Shown: positions 47,343-64,000 of the stretch, one piece after another
How positions within the stretch are numbered: position 1 is the first letter of the stretch
Layout: each line of letters starts with the position of its first letter
Origin: Brachypodium distachyon
Taxonomy: Eukaryota > Streptophyta > Magnoliopsida > Poales > Poaceae
DNA length: 64,000 bases
NCBI RefSeq assembly: GCF_000005505.3
Contig: NC_016134.3
Coordinates: 7,918,624-7,982,623, forward strand
Direction of reading: 5' to 3'
Program-made: the position numbers and the translations under genes
The notes under the pieces: model-generated
What the model saw: only the letters and a program-made list of their open reading frames with translations
Database searches by the model: none
Told to the model about the DNA's origin: nothing

Positions 47343-47453
47343 CTCCCTCCGACCCATATTACTTGTCTTAAATTTGCGCATATATGGATGTATCTATGTT
47401 TAAAAAGCGTCTAGATACATGTAATATTTCGACAAGTAATTCCGGCCGGAGAG
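47343..47453. mobile_element. Stowaway MITE, about 111 bp
   Basis: CTCCCTCCGACCCATATTAC and GTAATTCCGGCCGGAGAG are inverted ends, and the interior has the AAAAAGCGTCTAGATACATG motif. The left TA is clear (47341-47342); the right end is slightly decayed. Confidence 0.8.
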
Positions 47454-48183
47454 ATGAATAATATTGCTGTTGGACTTTTAACTGACAAACATATGAGAAA
47501 TGAAAAAATGATTGAAGAATCCAAAATTGCTAATAACATTATTTCACAAGGATGGTTCTTGCTTTGTCATAATAACAGTGGAATAGATTATAAGAAAAAA
47601 ATTGCTGCCACAGTCTCGCTGCTCACCGTCTAGCCACCCCTGAATAGTCCTACAGTTTATTTGACCCAAGGTTTGATGGGCGGATGTGCCGTTAGATGTG
47701 TTTACATATTAATTGCCTGCACTAAAAGCTGAACATATCAACATGCGGACAGTGTGGACTGTGGATTCAATATGTAAGGCAAGGAGTTGTAGCTCCTTTC
47801 GTTTCCCCTGCGCGTTCCAATTAATCTCTTACTGGTTATATATGTGCTGCACTGATTCTTGACAGATTAAAGTATACCACTGGTTAGTTTGATAAGAGGA
47901 AGGCCAATTTTCTTGTTCCAAAAACATTACCCATTGTTCAAAATTTCTTTCTATTATGATACATAGAGGCTATTGTGATACTTTATTCTGTGATCATTTT
48001 CCCTTTCTACAGTCACGTTTGTTTGTATTCTTTCCTTCTACTCGAGGCAGCTATGTATCCAGTTGAGTATATCAAATTGTATCTTCTCTGCAAACATATT
48101 AACATGATTTGTTGATATGTTTGATTCTATGTAGTGAAATTTGTGAAGCGCTACAGTCAATGTTCCAGATATAGCATAAGGTC

Positions 48184-55573
<7,390 letters not shown>

Positions 55574-55854
55574 CCTTCGATTTCTAAAACTCTTGTGTCG
55601 ACACTCGTTCACACGTGATAAATAATCTGCGTATGCTACAGTGCTTGCTAATCTGAAGTCTAAAGCTATTGAGACAACTAAACACAGTTCTTTAGCTGGC
55701 AATCATTGGACTTCAATTTGCAAAATGTTCTGAGTGTTAGTCGAGGATCAGCACGTCTGGAATCATAGCAAATGGCAGCCAGATGTACGGTTATTACTTC
55801 AATCTCTCTCCCAGTCTCTCTCCATGTAATCTTATTATTATTGACAAAGTGTCT

Positions 55855-56010
55855 AAGTTAGTTCCAAATAACCGTTCCATATAAGAGGTTTCATACTTCT
55901 TAAAGTGTGACCAAGTTTATTGAAAAATCTATTCATCCGATCAATAAGAAGTGTCGCCATTTGTACTAAGTTAACACAAGTGACGACACCTTTTATGGAT
56001 CGGAGGTAGT
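55855..56010. repeat. Decayed Stowaway/MITE-like sequence
   Basis: The right end reads ATGGATCGGAGGTAGTA and the inside contains loosely inverted phrases (AAGTGTGACCAAG, CAAGTGACGACAC). The ends are too decayed for a firm call. Confidence 0.4.
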
Positions 56011-56189
56011 ACCATCTACAATATTCAAACAACTATACTATGAAGATATATAAGATGAGGAATTTAATTAAACTAACTTAGAGTTGTAATTTTTGGTAGT
56101 TTTTCTGTAAATTTGATCAAACTCTAGGATCTAGTATAGTGTGTATAGTGTCCGTGTGTTGCCACGGCATCTTAAAATATACACTTTTA

Positions 56190-58865
56190 GTATTTTTTTT
56201 AAAGCGAAAAGATTTATTCATTAGAAGCACACAGACAGCATCTCTGGGAGAAGAGTTGATGCAAGCAAATTTTGCTGGGCTACAAGGGTACGAGAGTTTA
56301 ACGCTAGAAGCTAAATTGTGAGCCACAACATTGCAATCTCTAGGGACATATCTAACAGTAAAAGTAGGAGGGGTTCCGTGAATTTCAGCAAGCGAAGGTC
56401 TAATAGACCAGTGTCGTGGAGAATGTTGGATGCTTCTTCGGTTGGCTGCCTGAGCTAGGGTGATATTGTCTAAGAGTAAGGAGCCTCTTCCAAATTGAAG
56501 GAGCCTGAAGTTTTCTCCTAGAAGAAGTGCCCAAGCTTCTGCCTGTAGAGGAGAGCTGCACTTTCAACCTGCTAGCTTGAGAGAAGTGCTCCATGTAGAC
56601 TCCAAGCCCTGCACTGACTTCAGAAGGAACTGGATTGTCTCGAGGCAACTTCCAGGCTGCCAGGCTGCATTAGCGCAGACATGTGTACCTTCAGAAGGAA
56701 CTGGATTGTCTCGAGGCAACTTCCAGGCTGCCAGGCTGCATTAGAGTAGACATGTGTACCTGGAGAGGAAAATCAAAGCCAAGTCATTAGAATCCTGCTG
56801 TGAATCCTGAAGTGGCACTGTATCCCGTTGAAGATCAAGAAGGCATGGTCCCCAAGCTCAAAGCTTGTGCAGCTAATGAGAGCTTGAGCAGCTTTAAAAA
56901 CCCGTTGAGGCTTGGAAGGCTTCCTATTGGAAAGACAATCATTTCTGGCTTCCAGAGGCACCAAAGAAAGGTAAAGATGTTTGAGCAAGAGGGTGACCAG
57001 AAGTTAAGACGATGTTAATGGTAGCTGCCACGCTTGGATTGGAGCTCACAACAATTTATGTTCTTAGGAACCAAGGAGCTGCAAACCACGCAGCTTTAGA
57101 GAAAGGGCAGAAGAAAAACAGATGAAGCTCATCTTCAACAGCTCTACATCTGCAACATTGTTTGCTTATATGCCTGGAATAAGTGCCTTCTCTCTTACCT
57201 GTAGGTAGGGCTTTTCTGATTAGCCTCCAAGCAAAGAGTTGGACTCTTGGAATGAGAAGTTTTGGTGGCCCATATGTTATTGAGAAGAGAGAGATCTAGT
57301 TGTTGGATGGGATGGGAGGAGTGGTGTTGTTGGATCTGAAGTCCTGAATTGCTAATCTGTAAGCACTCTTTGAAGTACAAATACCTGAAGGATTGTGTCT
57401 TCAGCAAACAATGTCATTACCTTGGGCCTGTAGGGTAGGGGTATTGAGAATGATGGTAGCAGCTTGAGAGGAGAAAAGATTTTGGACAAGGTTGGCATTC
57501 CAAATCTTAGTTCCTGGAATCCAAAGATCCTTCACTGTCGCTGGATAAATGAAATCATGATTTTGGATAACAAGATTATCATAAATATTTTTCCATATGT
57601 TACACCAAGGTGTGCTCCAAATAGAAATATTGCCTTCCACAATCTGATAGAAGCAAGAGCTTTCAATGAAATGCCATACCTTGAGGATGGATGCCCAAAA
57701 AGTAGATTTAGGCACAGCCTTGCTTGCTTTCCAAATAGTGGTACCTCGATGGTATTTTGCTTTTAGGACTAAGGCAAGCATGCTGTTCGGTTCCTGGGCT
57801 AGCCTCCAAGCATCAGAGCAGATGAGGCTAGTATTGGTGGCTTGAATATTTTTGATCCGAAGATCTCCTTTCTTTCCCGGCAGACAAATTTCTTCCCAAG
57901 ATTTTAGACAAAGAAAATTAGTATTACTCCCTTCCTGTACACCTGTCCACCAAAATTTCCTAATAATAGCAGTGAGATTGACAAGGAATTTCTTGGTAAA
58001 CAGGATGTTAGACATATAATAGATGGGAATCGAGGCAAAAACAGAGTTAATAAGAGTAAGTCTCCCTGCATGTGAAAGTTTGTTAGCTTTGAGACCAGAG
58101 AGTTTAGTTTTAAATTTGTCCAAGATAAAAGAATAACCAGAAGAACGATCCTTTGAAGGGAGCAGAAGAGGATGGCCAAGATGAGTAGTGTCCTTGTTGA
58201 GATCCTGCACAGGGAAGATTTGTTTTATGGCCTGTTTTGTAACCTGATCCACGTTTCTGGTGAAGAGGATGGCTGACTTGGCTCAATTTGGAGTTTGACC
58301 CGAAGCGTGCCAAAAGTCGTCCAACAAGTTTTTCATCGTATGGATTTCTGCTAAGCTTGCTTGGCCACAAACCAGAAGGTCATCTGCAAAAAGAAGAGAG
58401 TGTGAATGGGGGGACACTCCGGCCCCAGAGATATTCCTGCTAGATGATTGTCTTGGAGAGCCTGCCGCAGAGAGAGAGAGAGTTCATCAATGGAAAGGAC
58501 AAAAGGTACGGCGATAGCTGACAACCTTTTCTTATCCCCCTCGAACCTGTAAATTTTGCATGAGTCTGTCCATTGATAATAACAGAGAAGACAGGGGTGG
58601 AAATGCAATTGTGTATGAGCTGGATGAAATGACCATGCAGCCCTTTACGAGCAAGCGCTTGAGCAATGAAGTTCCATTCCTGACGATCAAATGCTTTGGC
58701 TAGATCTATTTTTAGCATGAAGGCTGGCTGATTCCAAGAGCTAAGGGAAAAGGAGTGATTACTTGGGATATAATGTTCTTTTGCATTCAATGAAAGCTTG
58801 CTACATTGGATGAATATAGCTAGGAAGGTGGCTCTTGAGAAGACGTTTTTTTTGACAAAAAACAA
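56190..58865 (-). mobile_element. L1-type LINE, 5'-truncated, coding region degraded
   Basis: Going down the minus strand there are: RT blocks (KIDLAKAFDRQEWNF and GIRKGCQLSPYL, 58440-58865); the position of the catalytic FADD motif near 58.37 kb, now out of frame; a 283-aa open frame (57401-58252) with LSHAGRLTLINSVFASIPIY and KFWWTG; a zf-RVT region near 57.1-57.3 kb; and an RNase H-like domain (56200-56650) ending with VPRDCNVVAHNLAS. A T run at 56192-56200 may be the poly(A) end. Stops and frame changes make it non-functional, and the endonuclease and ORF1 are missing. Confidence 0.85.
56618..56759. repeat. Tandem duplication, 71-bp unit, inside the LINE RNase H region
   Basis: Unit CTTCAGAAGGAACTGGATTG... 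occurs at 56618-56688 and again at 56689-56759. The copies differ only near TTAGCGCAGAC versus TTAGAGTAGAC. Confidence 0.93.
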
Positions 58866-58880
58866 TAGGAGAGGTTCGAG

Positions 58881-58882
<2 letters not shown>

Positions 58883-58924
<42 letters not shown>
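58883..58924. repeat. (TTA)n microsatellite, about 14 units
   Basis: An uninterrupted TTA/ATT run. It lies exactly at the 3' end of the minus-strand LINE fragment on its right, where it would read (TAA)n. Confidence 0.93.
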
Positions 58925-58927
<3 letters not shown>

Positions 58928-59420
58928 TTACATATTTACAAACAAGGACATGTTCCTGTTAATATAGAAAAGGTCTATCAAAATTGCATGACAATTATTC
59001 AGGAATTGAGGCACCCTAAAACCAAGCAAAAGCAGATCAGATTTAAACTTCTCAAGCCAGGTTTGAAAGCTAGCTCCTTGTCCTTAAAAAATAAGCTTGT
59101 TTCTGACTTTACAGATGTTCCAGGCCGTAAGAGAAAGCAGTTCAAAGAATAATGGATTATTAAACTTCTTTCTGATTCCAGGAAGTGCATCAATGCAAGA
59201 GATATTATCTGGCCACTGGATTTTAACATGTTGCCATCATCTTTTACTGAAGGAGCAGCGTAGAAAGAGATTGATCCAAAGTTTCCTCAGCAGCAGTGTG
59301 ACAAAGAACATAGGCAAGGCTTGAGTGAATGTTATAATGTCTTCTTGAAAGCATATTTCTGGTCCACATAAAAATCTTCATACAAAGAACATAGTCACGG
59401 TATTTTGTAGCCCATAGTTA
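58925..59420 (-). mobile_element. Second LINE 3' end with a (TAA)n tail
   Basis: The minus strand encodes part of the zf-RVT/post-RT block: WPDNISCIDALPGIRKKFNN and LFFELLSLTAWNICKVRN, then LIFKDKEL. The sequence ends in TGTAAATTAA followed by (TAA)n. Its 5' side is truncated near 59.4 kb. Confidence 0.7.
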
Positions 59421-60729
59421 ATGAAAAACAGTGAAATTTGACCTACGTTAATCATCATTTGCATCCCGAATAATTAATCTTTCTATCTCCTAGAGCAGAA
59501 TGCATCACTGCAGCAAAATCAGAAACATAGTAATCTTTCTCCCAAATAGACCTGCAGCTCAAGTTGGCGGCTCGCGTCAGATTTGTGGCATCCAGAGTCA
59601 AACTCTAGATGCATTCTCTATTTTATATCTTTTTCATTGTCAAGCCCAAATATAGCAAATTGACTTGACTGCTATTCGGGGATTACTTGTTGCCATCCGG
59701 GGCCGAGTGAGACTCTTCCAGGTTCACAGCTCTCATCCGTGCTCCGCGTAAAGCTCGATCGGCCGGCTGGACGTGTGCACGCCGTTCTCGTCCGGAGTGG
59801 CGCTGGTGGACCCGTCCGGGGTTGACGGCTAGACGCCTGTAGTTTCGTCCGTGGCCCGGTCCAGGCGCAGCAAGCTAGTCCGGGGAGAGGAGCCATTCGG
59901 AGCCCGGACAGGACGCCCTGGTCCGGTACGCGGACGTGTTGTACGCTCCGTTTTGTTGCAAATTTGATTCACCATCAGGGAGACAGGGATCAAGCGCCAT
60001 TGGCGTGCATCCGGGGTAGAGCAGACCCCCTTTGTCTTGTGAGTTTGCCCGGGTTTGCTCTGCACACGGGACGCGTGCATAGGAGCCGTCCGTCCGGGGT
60101 TGGCTAGATCTATTTTTGAAGTAAATCATGTTACAGTAATGCCTACTTTAAGAAATTCTACGGGATACATTTTTAGAGAAGAGACTTGAAAATACAGGAG
60201 GGGAAAAGGGGCCGGCACCTGTTCGAAGAAGCTTTTAAAACCAGGATGCAAACGAAGCTCAATATCAACATTTCCTGGGCTTGCTTCCCTTTACTGATCT
60301 CAAATGAACCCTGTCGAATTGGAGAACACAGATAAGCAATTATATTCATTGTTACAAAGTCAGAGGTACTAAAAGTTTTTCTACACTTCTTACTCTATCA
60401 CTATAGACAACAACAAACTCCTCTCCTTCGAAGGGATCACCTAAAGGTGCCATCTAAGAGGGCTCGATCGATGAGACCACATAAATAAATCAACCAAAAA
60501 ACTGTATCGTTGATTTTTGCAGAATACAACTATGCAAATCAATCCATAAAACAATTTCAAAGATTCAACTCTTAGAAACTTCCTGCTGAAATCCTTTGAA
60601 TCAAACTGGTCCTCAACAAGAATTACCTCCATCTAGGGAATGAATACGTACAACAGCTTCCCATTCACCTACAATTCCGGTATGCATAAAATCAATATTT
60701 TTCTGCTTGCTAAAAACAAAACAAACACT
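59421..60729. other. Intergenic DNA; GC-rich unclassified patch at 59.66-60.11 kb
   Basis: The GC-rich patch uses TCCGGGG and CCCGGAC phrases in both orientations (for example GTCCGGGGTTGACGG and GTCCGTCCGGGGTTGG). It has a sharp composition edge and could be a small captured or transposed piece. No protein was recognised. Confidence 0.35.
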
Positions 60730-60903
60730 TTATTGCATCGGTATGCAAAACCAAGATATGTCAGAGTTTACACGCTTGTATCTATGAAAACTGGCAGTCC
60801 GGCCACCTAGCGTCACACTCATGGCACATCTTCTGATATACTCGATCGTGTAGTTCTCCTTGAACCATTTAAGCACCTTTGTAGCCTCAAGAAAATCCTG
60901 AAC
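60730..60903 (-). pseudogene. Orphan terminal exon, 58 codons, unrecognised
   Basis: After a good acceptor (CACGCAG|GTTCAG), the minus strand reads VQDFLEATKVLKWFKENYTI and continues to a stop after FCIPMQ. It has no internal stop and the codon pattern of a real exon. I do not recognise the family. It could belong to the same gene as the methyltransferase exons to the right, or be another fragment. Confidence 0.4.
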
Positions 60904-61287
60904 CTGCGTGTTTAAACCCACAGAAAACACACAATAAGTTTCCCAGCCATGGAAACAAGATGAGATATGGCCGATATTTGCTTGCCATGTGCTTTGGTTT
61001 ACTTAATACTGGGCCGCTCATGGTGGTTTAACTGTCATCTAATGAGTATATATTTTAGTGGTTGAAAGAACTGTCGCAATAAGATCAAAAGGGTGTTGGC
61101 TCAGTGCAGTGAACTGAAGAAATTTATCTGAAGACCGAGTTAATCCTCCAGAAGTTGAGTTGAACCTTTACGTCTTGTCCAATAAACTTTCTTTCGTAAG
61201 AGTCCAACTTCATTCTCTCTCCACATTTTGAAAATCTTTGAAACAGAGATCAACCAAGTATAGCATTTTGTTGGGATCCATACCATT

Positions 61288-61538
61288 CAGCAACATGTTC
61301 TCTATCTCTTTCTTTTTTTTGCGCAGACAGCAACATGTTCTCATGAGCAGTGGTTATAGCTTGAGGGTCTATGTCTGTCCCAGTGAATAGAGCAGCACCC
61401 ATCTGCATTCAGAAGCCAACGATGAGCACATGAAATTTGCTGGCAATAAACAACAAGAACACCAAGACATGACACCTTCAGAGCTGCAATACCCAATACC
61501 CCAGTGCCTGCTCCAAAGTTCAAGACAAAATAAGAAAA
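61288..61538 (-). pseudogene. PrmA-like class I SAM methyltransferase fragment, two exons, one interrupted
   Basis: Exon 61538-61476 reads VLNFGAGTGVLGIAALK, the SAM-binding motif I of PrmA-like methyltransferases (usual form D-x-G-x-G-x-G; here N replaces the first acidic residue). The next exon starts at 61402 after a CAG acceptor and reads MGAALFTGTDIDPQAITTAH, with the acidic motif II (DIDP). It then reads ENMLL and is cut by a 40-bp insertion that repeats 15 bp (61288-61302 and 61328-61342). Beyond the insertion it resumes as LNGMDPNKMLYL. The 40-bp insertion shifts the frame. Both ends of the gene are missing. Confidence 0.6.
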
Positions 61539-61833
61539 CTACGGTAGATATATGATTGAAACAAAATGGGAAATTAGTAAAAGGCAGGCTGATTGAATAT
61601 ACATTTCACAATAAGAAGATAACATTATGGAGTTTGCATCTGTAAATAGGTAACAAAAGAAACGTAGTTTTATGTAGATTAAAATGATGGTGTGGAGCTA
61701 CCAATACACTGTTATAGGACTATAATTGGTGAATCTTAAATCTTCTCTGAAGGAACTAATCACTACCAGGACAGGACTAAAGTTGAGGGGATACAAAAGC
61801 ATCATGGAATAATCCTATATACAGGAAACTTAC

Positions 61834-61921
61834 ATGTGGTTAGTCTTCTCTTTCCACTGGCCGATATACCTCTGATGGCATCTTCCGCTACCATGTCAGT
61901 GCATATGTCAAGTCCCATCAT
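61834..61921 (-). pseudogene. ABCG/PDR-type ABC transporter exon fragment
   Basis: One exon (acceptor CACAG|ATG, donor ACAT|GTAAGT) reads MMGLDICTDMVAEDAIRGIS then ASGKRRLTT. This is the stretch of PDR-type transporters up to and including the ABC signature. The signature itself is damaged (GISASGK in place of the usual glycine-rich motif), so it is a relic. No adjoining transporter exons were seen. Confidence 0.6.
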
Positions 61922-62325
61922 CTGTGATGCAAGATTTTATGCATGCGAAAAATTATGAATTGGACCTGCAGAATTGCTCTTTGACATCAGTTAACTTTTT
62001 AATAGAACAAACGAGAAAACTGAACAATTATATTAGCAATAAGGGTGGTGTCCTCATTGTTGTTTCTTGTCCAGGAAAACATGTTATAATCCACACTCTC
62101 ATGAAAGCACAATACATACCAAAACAAAATGTTTACAACAACGTGCATATCTGGATCGCAATGAGCACGATCTCAGCCCCGTCATCTTCCTTGCTAATGA
62201 TTACCTTCATGATTGCTATAAAGTCAGTGCACTACAAGCAGATCAATGTGGAAGCGGAAAATATTCTAGTGAACACATATCATGCGTTAGTAAGCTTGGC
62301 AGGAAAATGAAATATTACTTTAAAG

Positions 62326-62927
62326 AGTAAACTACACAAAGACACATGTATAGCGGCTCTTGTAACAAAAAACCACGAACCCAAAGCTTCGAAACTAATA
62401 CCCCAGTTCCAGACTAATAATAAGTAACAAAAAACCCCGAAAATCACAGGTTTTCACCAAGTTAATGACTCAGACCCACGCGTCATACTCAGGAGTCTAC
62501 TTTTTGATCTATTCTTCTAACCGATCGGCTTTAGCCGAGCTGCGAGCCCAGCCATGAAGGCGGGCCTAGAGCAGTTTCGTCGACGTTCATGGCGGGCTCG
62601 ACCTCGCCGACTAGCTCGTGGGTGAGACTAGCTCCCAGTGCATGAGATACACGAGAGCGCGAACTCGACCTCGCCGACTAATAGTAGCTTGGGGAGAGGG
62701 GCTTGGGGTCTCGGGGAAGACGAAGTGCTCGGGGAGTTAGGCCGGTGCCGGAGTTGGGGAAGAAGAGGTTGAGGGGCCGGCTGTGGGAGGGGGAGGCGGC
62801 CGCGGCGACGGTAGGTGCAGGGGCAGCGGAGGCGGCGGCAAGGGCAGCCCGCGGCGGCTCGGGCTGCGCGCGTCCGCGGAGGCGGCAGGGACAGGCCGCA
62901 GGCTGAGGCGGGGAAGCTTCGCCTCGC

Positions 62928-62967
<40 letters not shown>

Positions 62968-63408
62968 ACGCGTCCGCCATTCCGACCGCCGCGCGCCGCG
63001 TCCAGCGGCCGCCGCAATTCCGGCCGCCCACGCCCAGCAGCCGCTGCAATTCCGGACTTGGGGATGGATGAGGCCGGAGGTTACCTGAGGCTGTGAGGCA
63101 TGGATTTGGAGAATTTTTTTGAGACCCATGGATTTGTGGATCTTCTTGCGGGAGGAGCAGGGATGGTTGGTGTCCGGAGGTTGAAGATGAGGGTCGGCTC
63201 AGATCATGGCTCAAGCCGATGGCCAACAGACTTGAGCAAGAAAAATGGATTGTGAGTATGACATGTGGGCCTGAGTCACTTACTTGGCTAACTATGTGAT
63301 TTTTGGATTTTTTGTTACTCATTAGTGTTTGATTTATCAGTTAAAATTACCTGGTTCGTGGCTTTTTTGTTACAGGCGTCCTAGACATGTGTCTTTGTGT
63401 AATTTACT
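62326..63408. mobile_element. Mutator-like element with GC-rich interior (Pack-MULE candidate)
   Basis: Long inverted ends (62326-62493 and 63254-63408, about 80% alike) both start AGTAAA(C/T)TACACAAAGACAC. The 760-bp interior is highly GC-rich and carries a (GA)n run. No transposase is encoded. The flanks give only a poor match for a 9-bp duplication, so the family call rests on TIR length and interior composition. Confidence 0.65.
62931..62964. repeat. (GA)17 microsatellite
   Basis: An uninterrupted GA run inside the GC-rich part of the Mutator-like element. Confidence 0.95.
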
Positions 63409-63813
63409 ATATTTTAAAATATGTACACGTAATCAGCACAAATAAATCGAATCACTGCAGAAGTCTGCCATCGTTTAAGGCCATCGGAGCATGGCTATTT
63501 TTAAAATCAGAAACATGGTTTTCACGCACCACCTCTGTTAGTCAAACGTATTTGTAGTGTACGGTCATCTATGTTAGTCTAGTCCAAAACTCCAAATGTG
63601 TTACACGCCATCCATGTTAGTCCAAACATGGTTTATGCGGCATCTAATTTTAAAATCAGAAAGGCTATTATGATAAGTTATTACAAAATCCGAAATACTT
63701 ATTATGTATCGGAGGGAGTAAGACGCAAGGTACATATGGTCAAATTAGAAAATTCAGAACATGCTATAAATGTTGAATACTGTTGTTGGCACCACACAAA
63801 AAAATAATGTTTA
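63409..63813. other. Intergenic DNA with a MITE-end remnant
   Basis: TATTATGTATCGGAGGGAGTA (near 63700-63720) is one Stowaway end; the opposite end is too decayed to see. TCATCTATGTTAGTC and CCATCCATGTTAGTC phrases repeat at 63565 and 63610. Confidence 0.4.
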
Positions 63814-64000
63814 TTCGCTACTGTAGAAACCCCATTCATGATCCCCCTCTAGTGGCGGTTAAAACAGACCAAAAAACACACCACCACTGGAGGCCTCTCG
63901 AGGCATCCACGAGGGCCACCAGTGGCGGTGATTATTGTCCCGAAACAAGTCACCGCCACTGGTGGTCCATCATCAGTGGCGGTGATAACCACCGCCACTA
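63814..64000 (+). mobile_element. CACTA element end, continues beyond the window
   Basis: CGCTACTGTAGAAACC (63816) resembles a CACTA TIR with one changed base. Dense subterminal repeats of CCGCCACTGG / CCAGTGGCGG in both orientations follow to the end of the window. Confidence 0.65.

Noticed and set aside
61924..62310. A 128-aa plus-strand ORF with a hydrophobic stretch
   Set aside because: Its codon use is random, there is no family match, and it overlaps intronic-type AT-rich DNA next to minus-strand gene relics.
60180..62330. A Helitron as carrier of the exon fragments
   Set aside because: I looked for a TC start and a CTRR end with a preceding hairpin on both strands and saw no convincing pair; left as an open possibility only.

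Overview
The window is nuclear DNA of a grass. It has spliced plant genes with GT-AG introns and many grass-type transposons: Stowaway MITEs with CTCCCTCC ends, CACTA elements, Mutator-like elements, L1-type LINEs and a Tat-lineage Ty3/gypsy element. The Rubisco small subunit is of the C3-grass type and its C-terminus ([10 protein letters not shown]) resembles Pooideae, so a pooid grass is my inference. No bacterial, organellar or CRISPR features were seen.

Layout. 1-8.4 kb: a complete PP2A scaffold A-subunit gene (+, 587 aa), with a Mutator-like element in coding intron 8. 8.4-18.4 kb: gene debris and old transposons (broken PPR gene, LINE piece, CACTA end, gypsy LTR remnant, RNase H-like piece) around one intact small gene for a secreted eight-cysteine defensin-like peptide (15.1-15.5 kb). 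18,410-31,415: one 13,006-bp gypsy retrotransposon with a 5-bp target duplication. Its gag-pol lies on the minus strand and a degraded plus-strand antisense ORF region fills its 3' third. 31.8-33.8 kb: a non-autonomous CACTA element with a CGT target duplication. 34.7-35.4 kb: RBCS (+). 36.3-37.8 kb: RRM and LINE fragments. 38.5-42.6 kb: a four-exon PRA1-family gene (-). 42.8-44.0 kb: an inverted-repeat unit carrying a truncated GNAT acetyltransferase. 46.0-55.6 kb: a complete LACS8/9-type long-chain acyl-CoA synthetase gene (+, 726 aa), with a 41-base C run just after its probable leader-exon donor. 56.2-59.4 kb: two LINE bodies (-). 60.7-61.9 kb: minus-strand exon fragments of unrelated genes (unknown, PrmA-like methyltransferase, PDR-type ABC transporter). 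62.3-63.4 kb: a second GC-rich Mutator-like unit. From about 63.8 kb: the start of another CACTA element that leaves the window.

The five intact host genes (PP2A-A, defensin-like, RBCS, PRA1, LACS) have unrelated housekeeping, defence, photosynthetic, trafficking and lipid roles. I see no operon or cluster logic. The main interest is in nested transposition, gene-fragment capture and small structural oddities. Exon boundaries were placed by reading splice sites and checking reading phase, not by transcript evidence.
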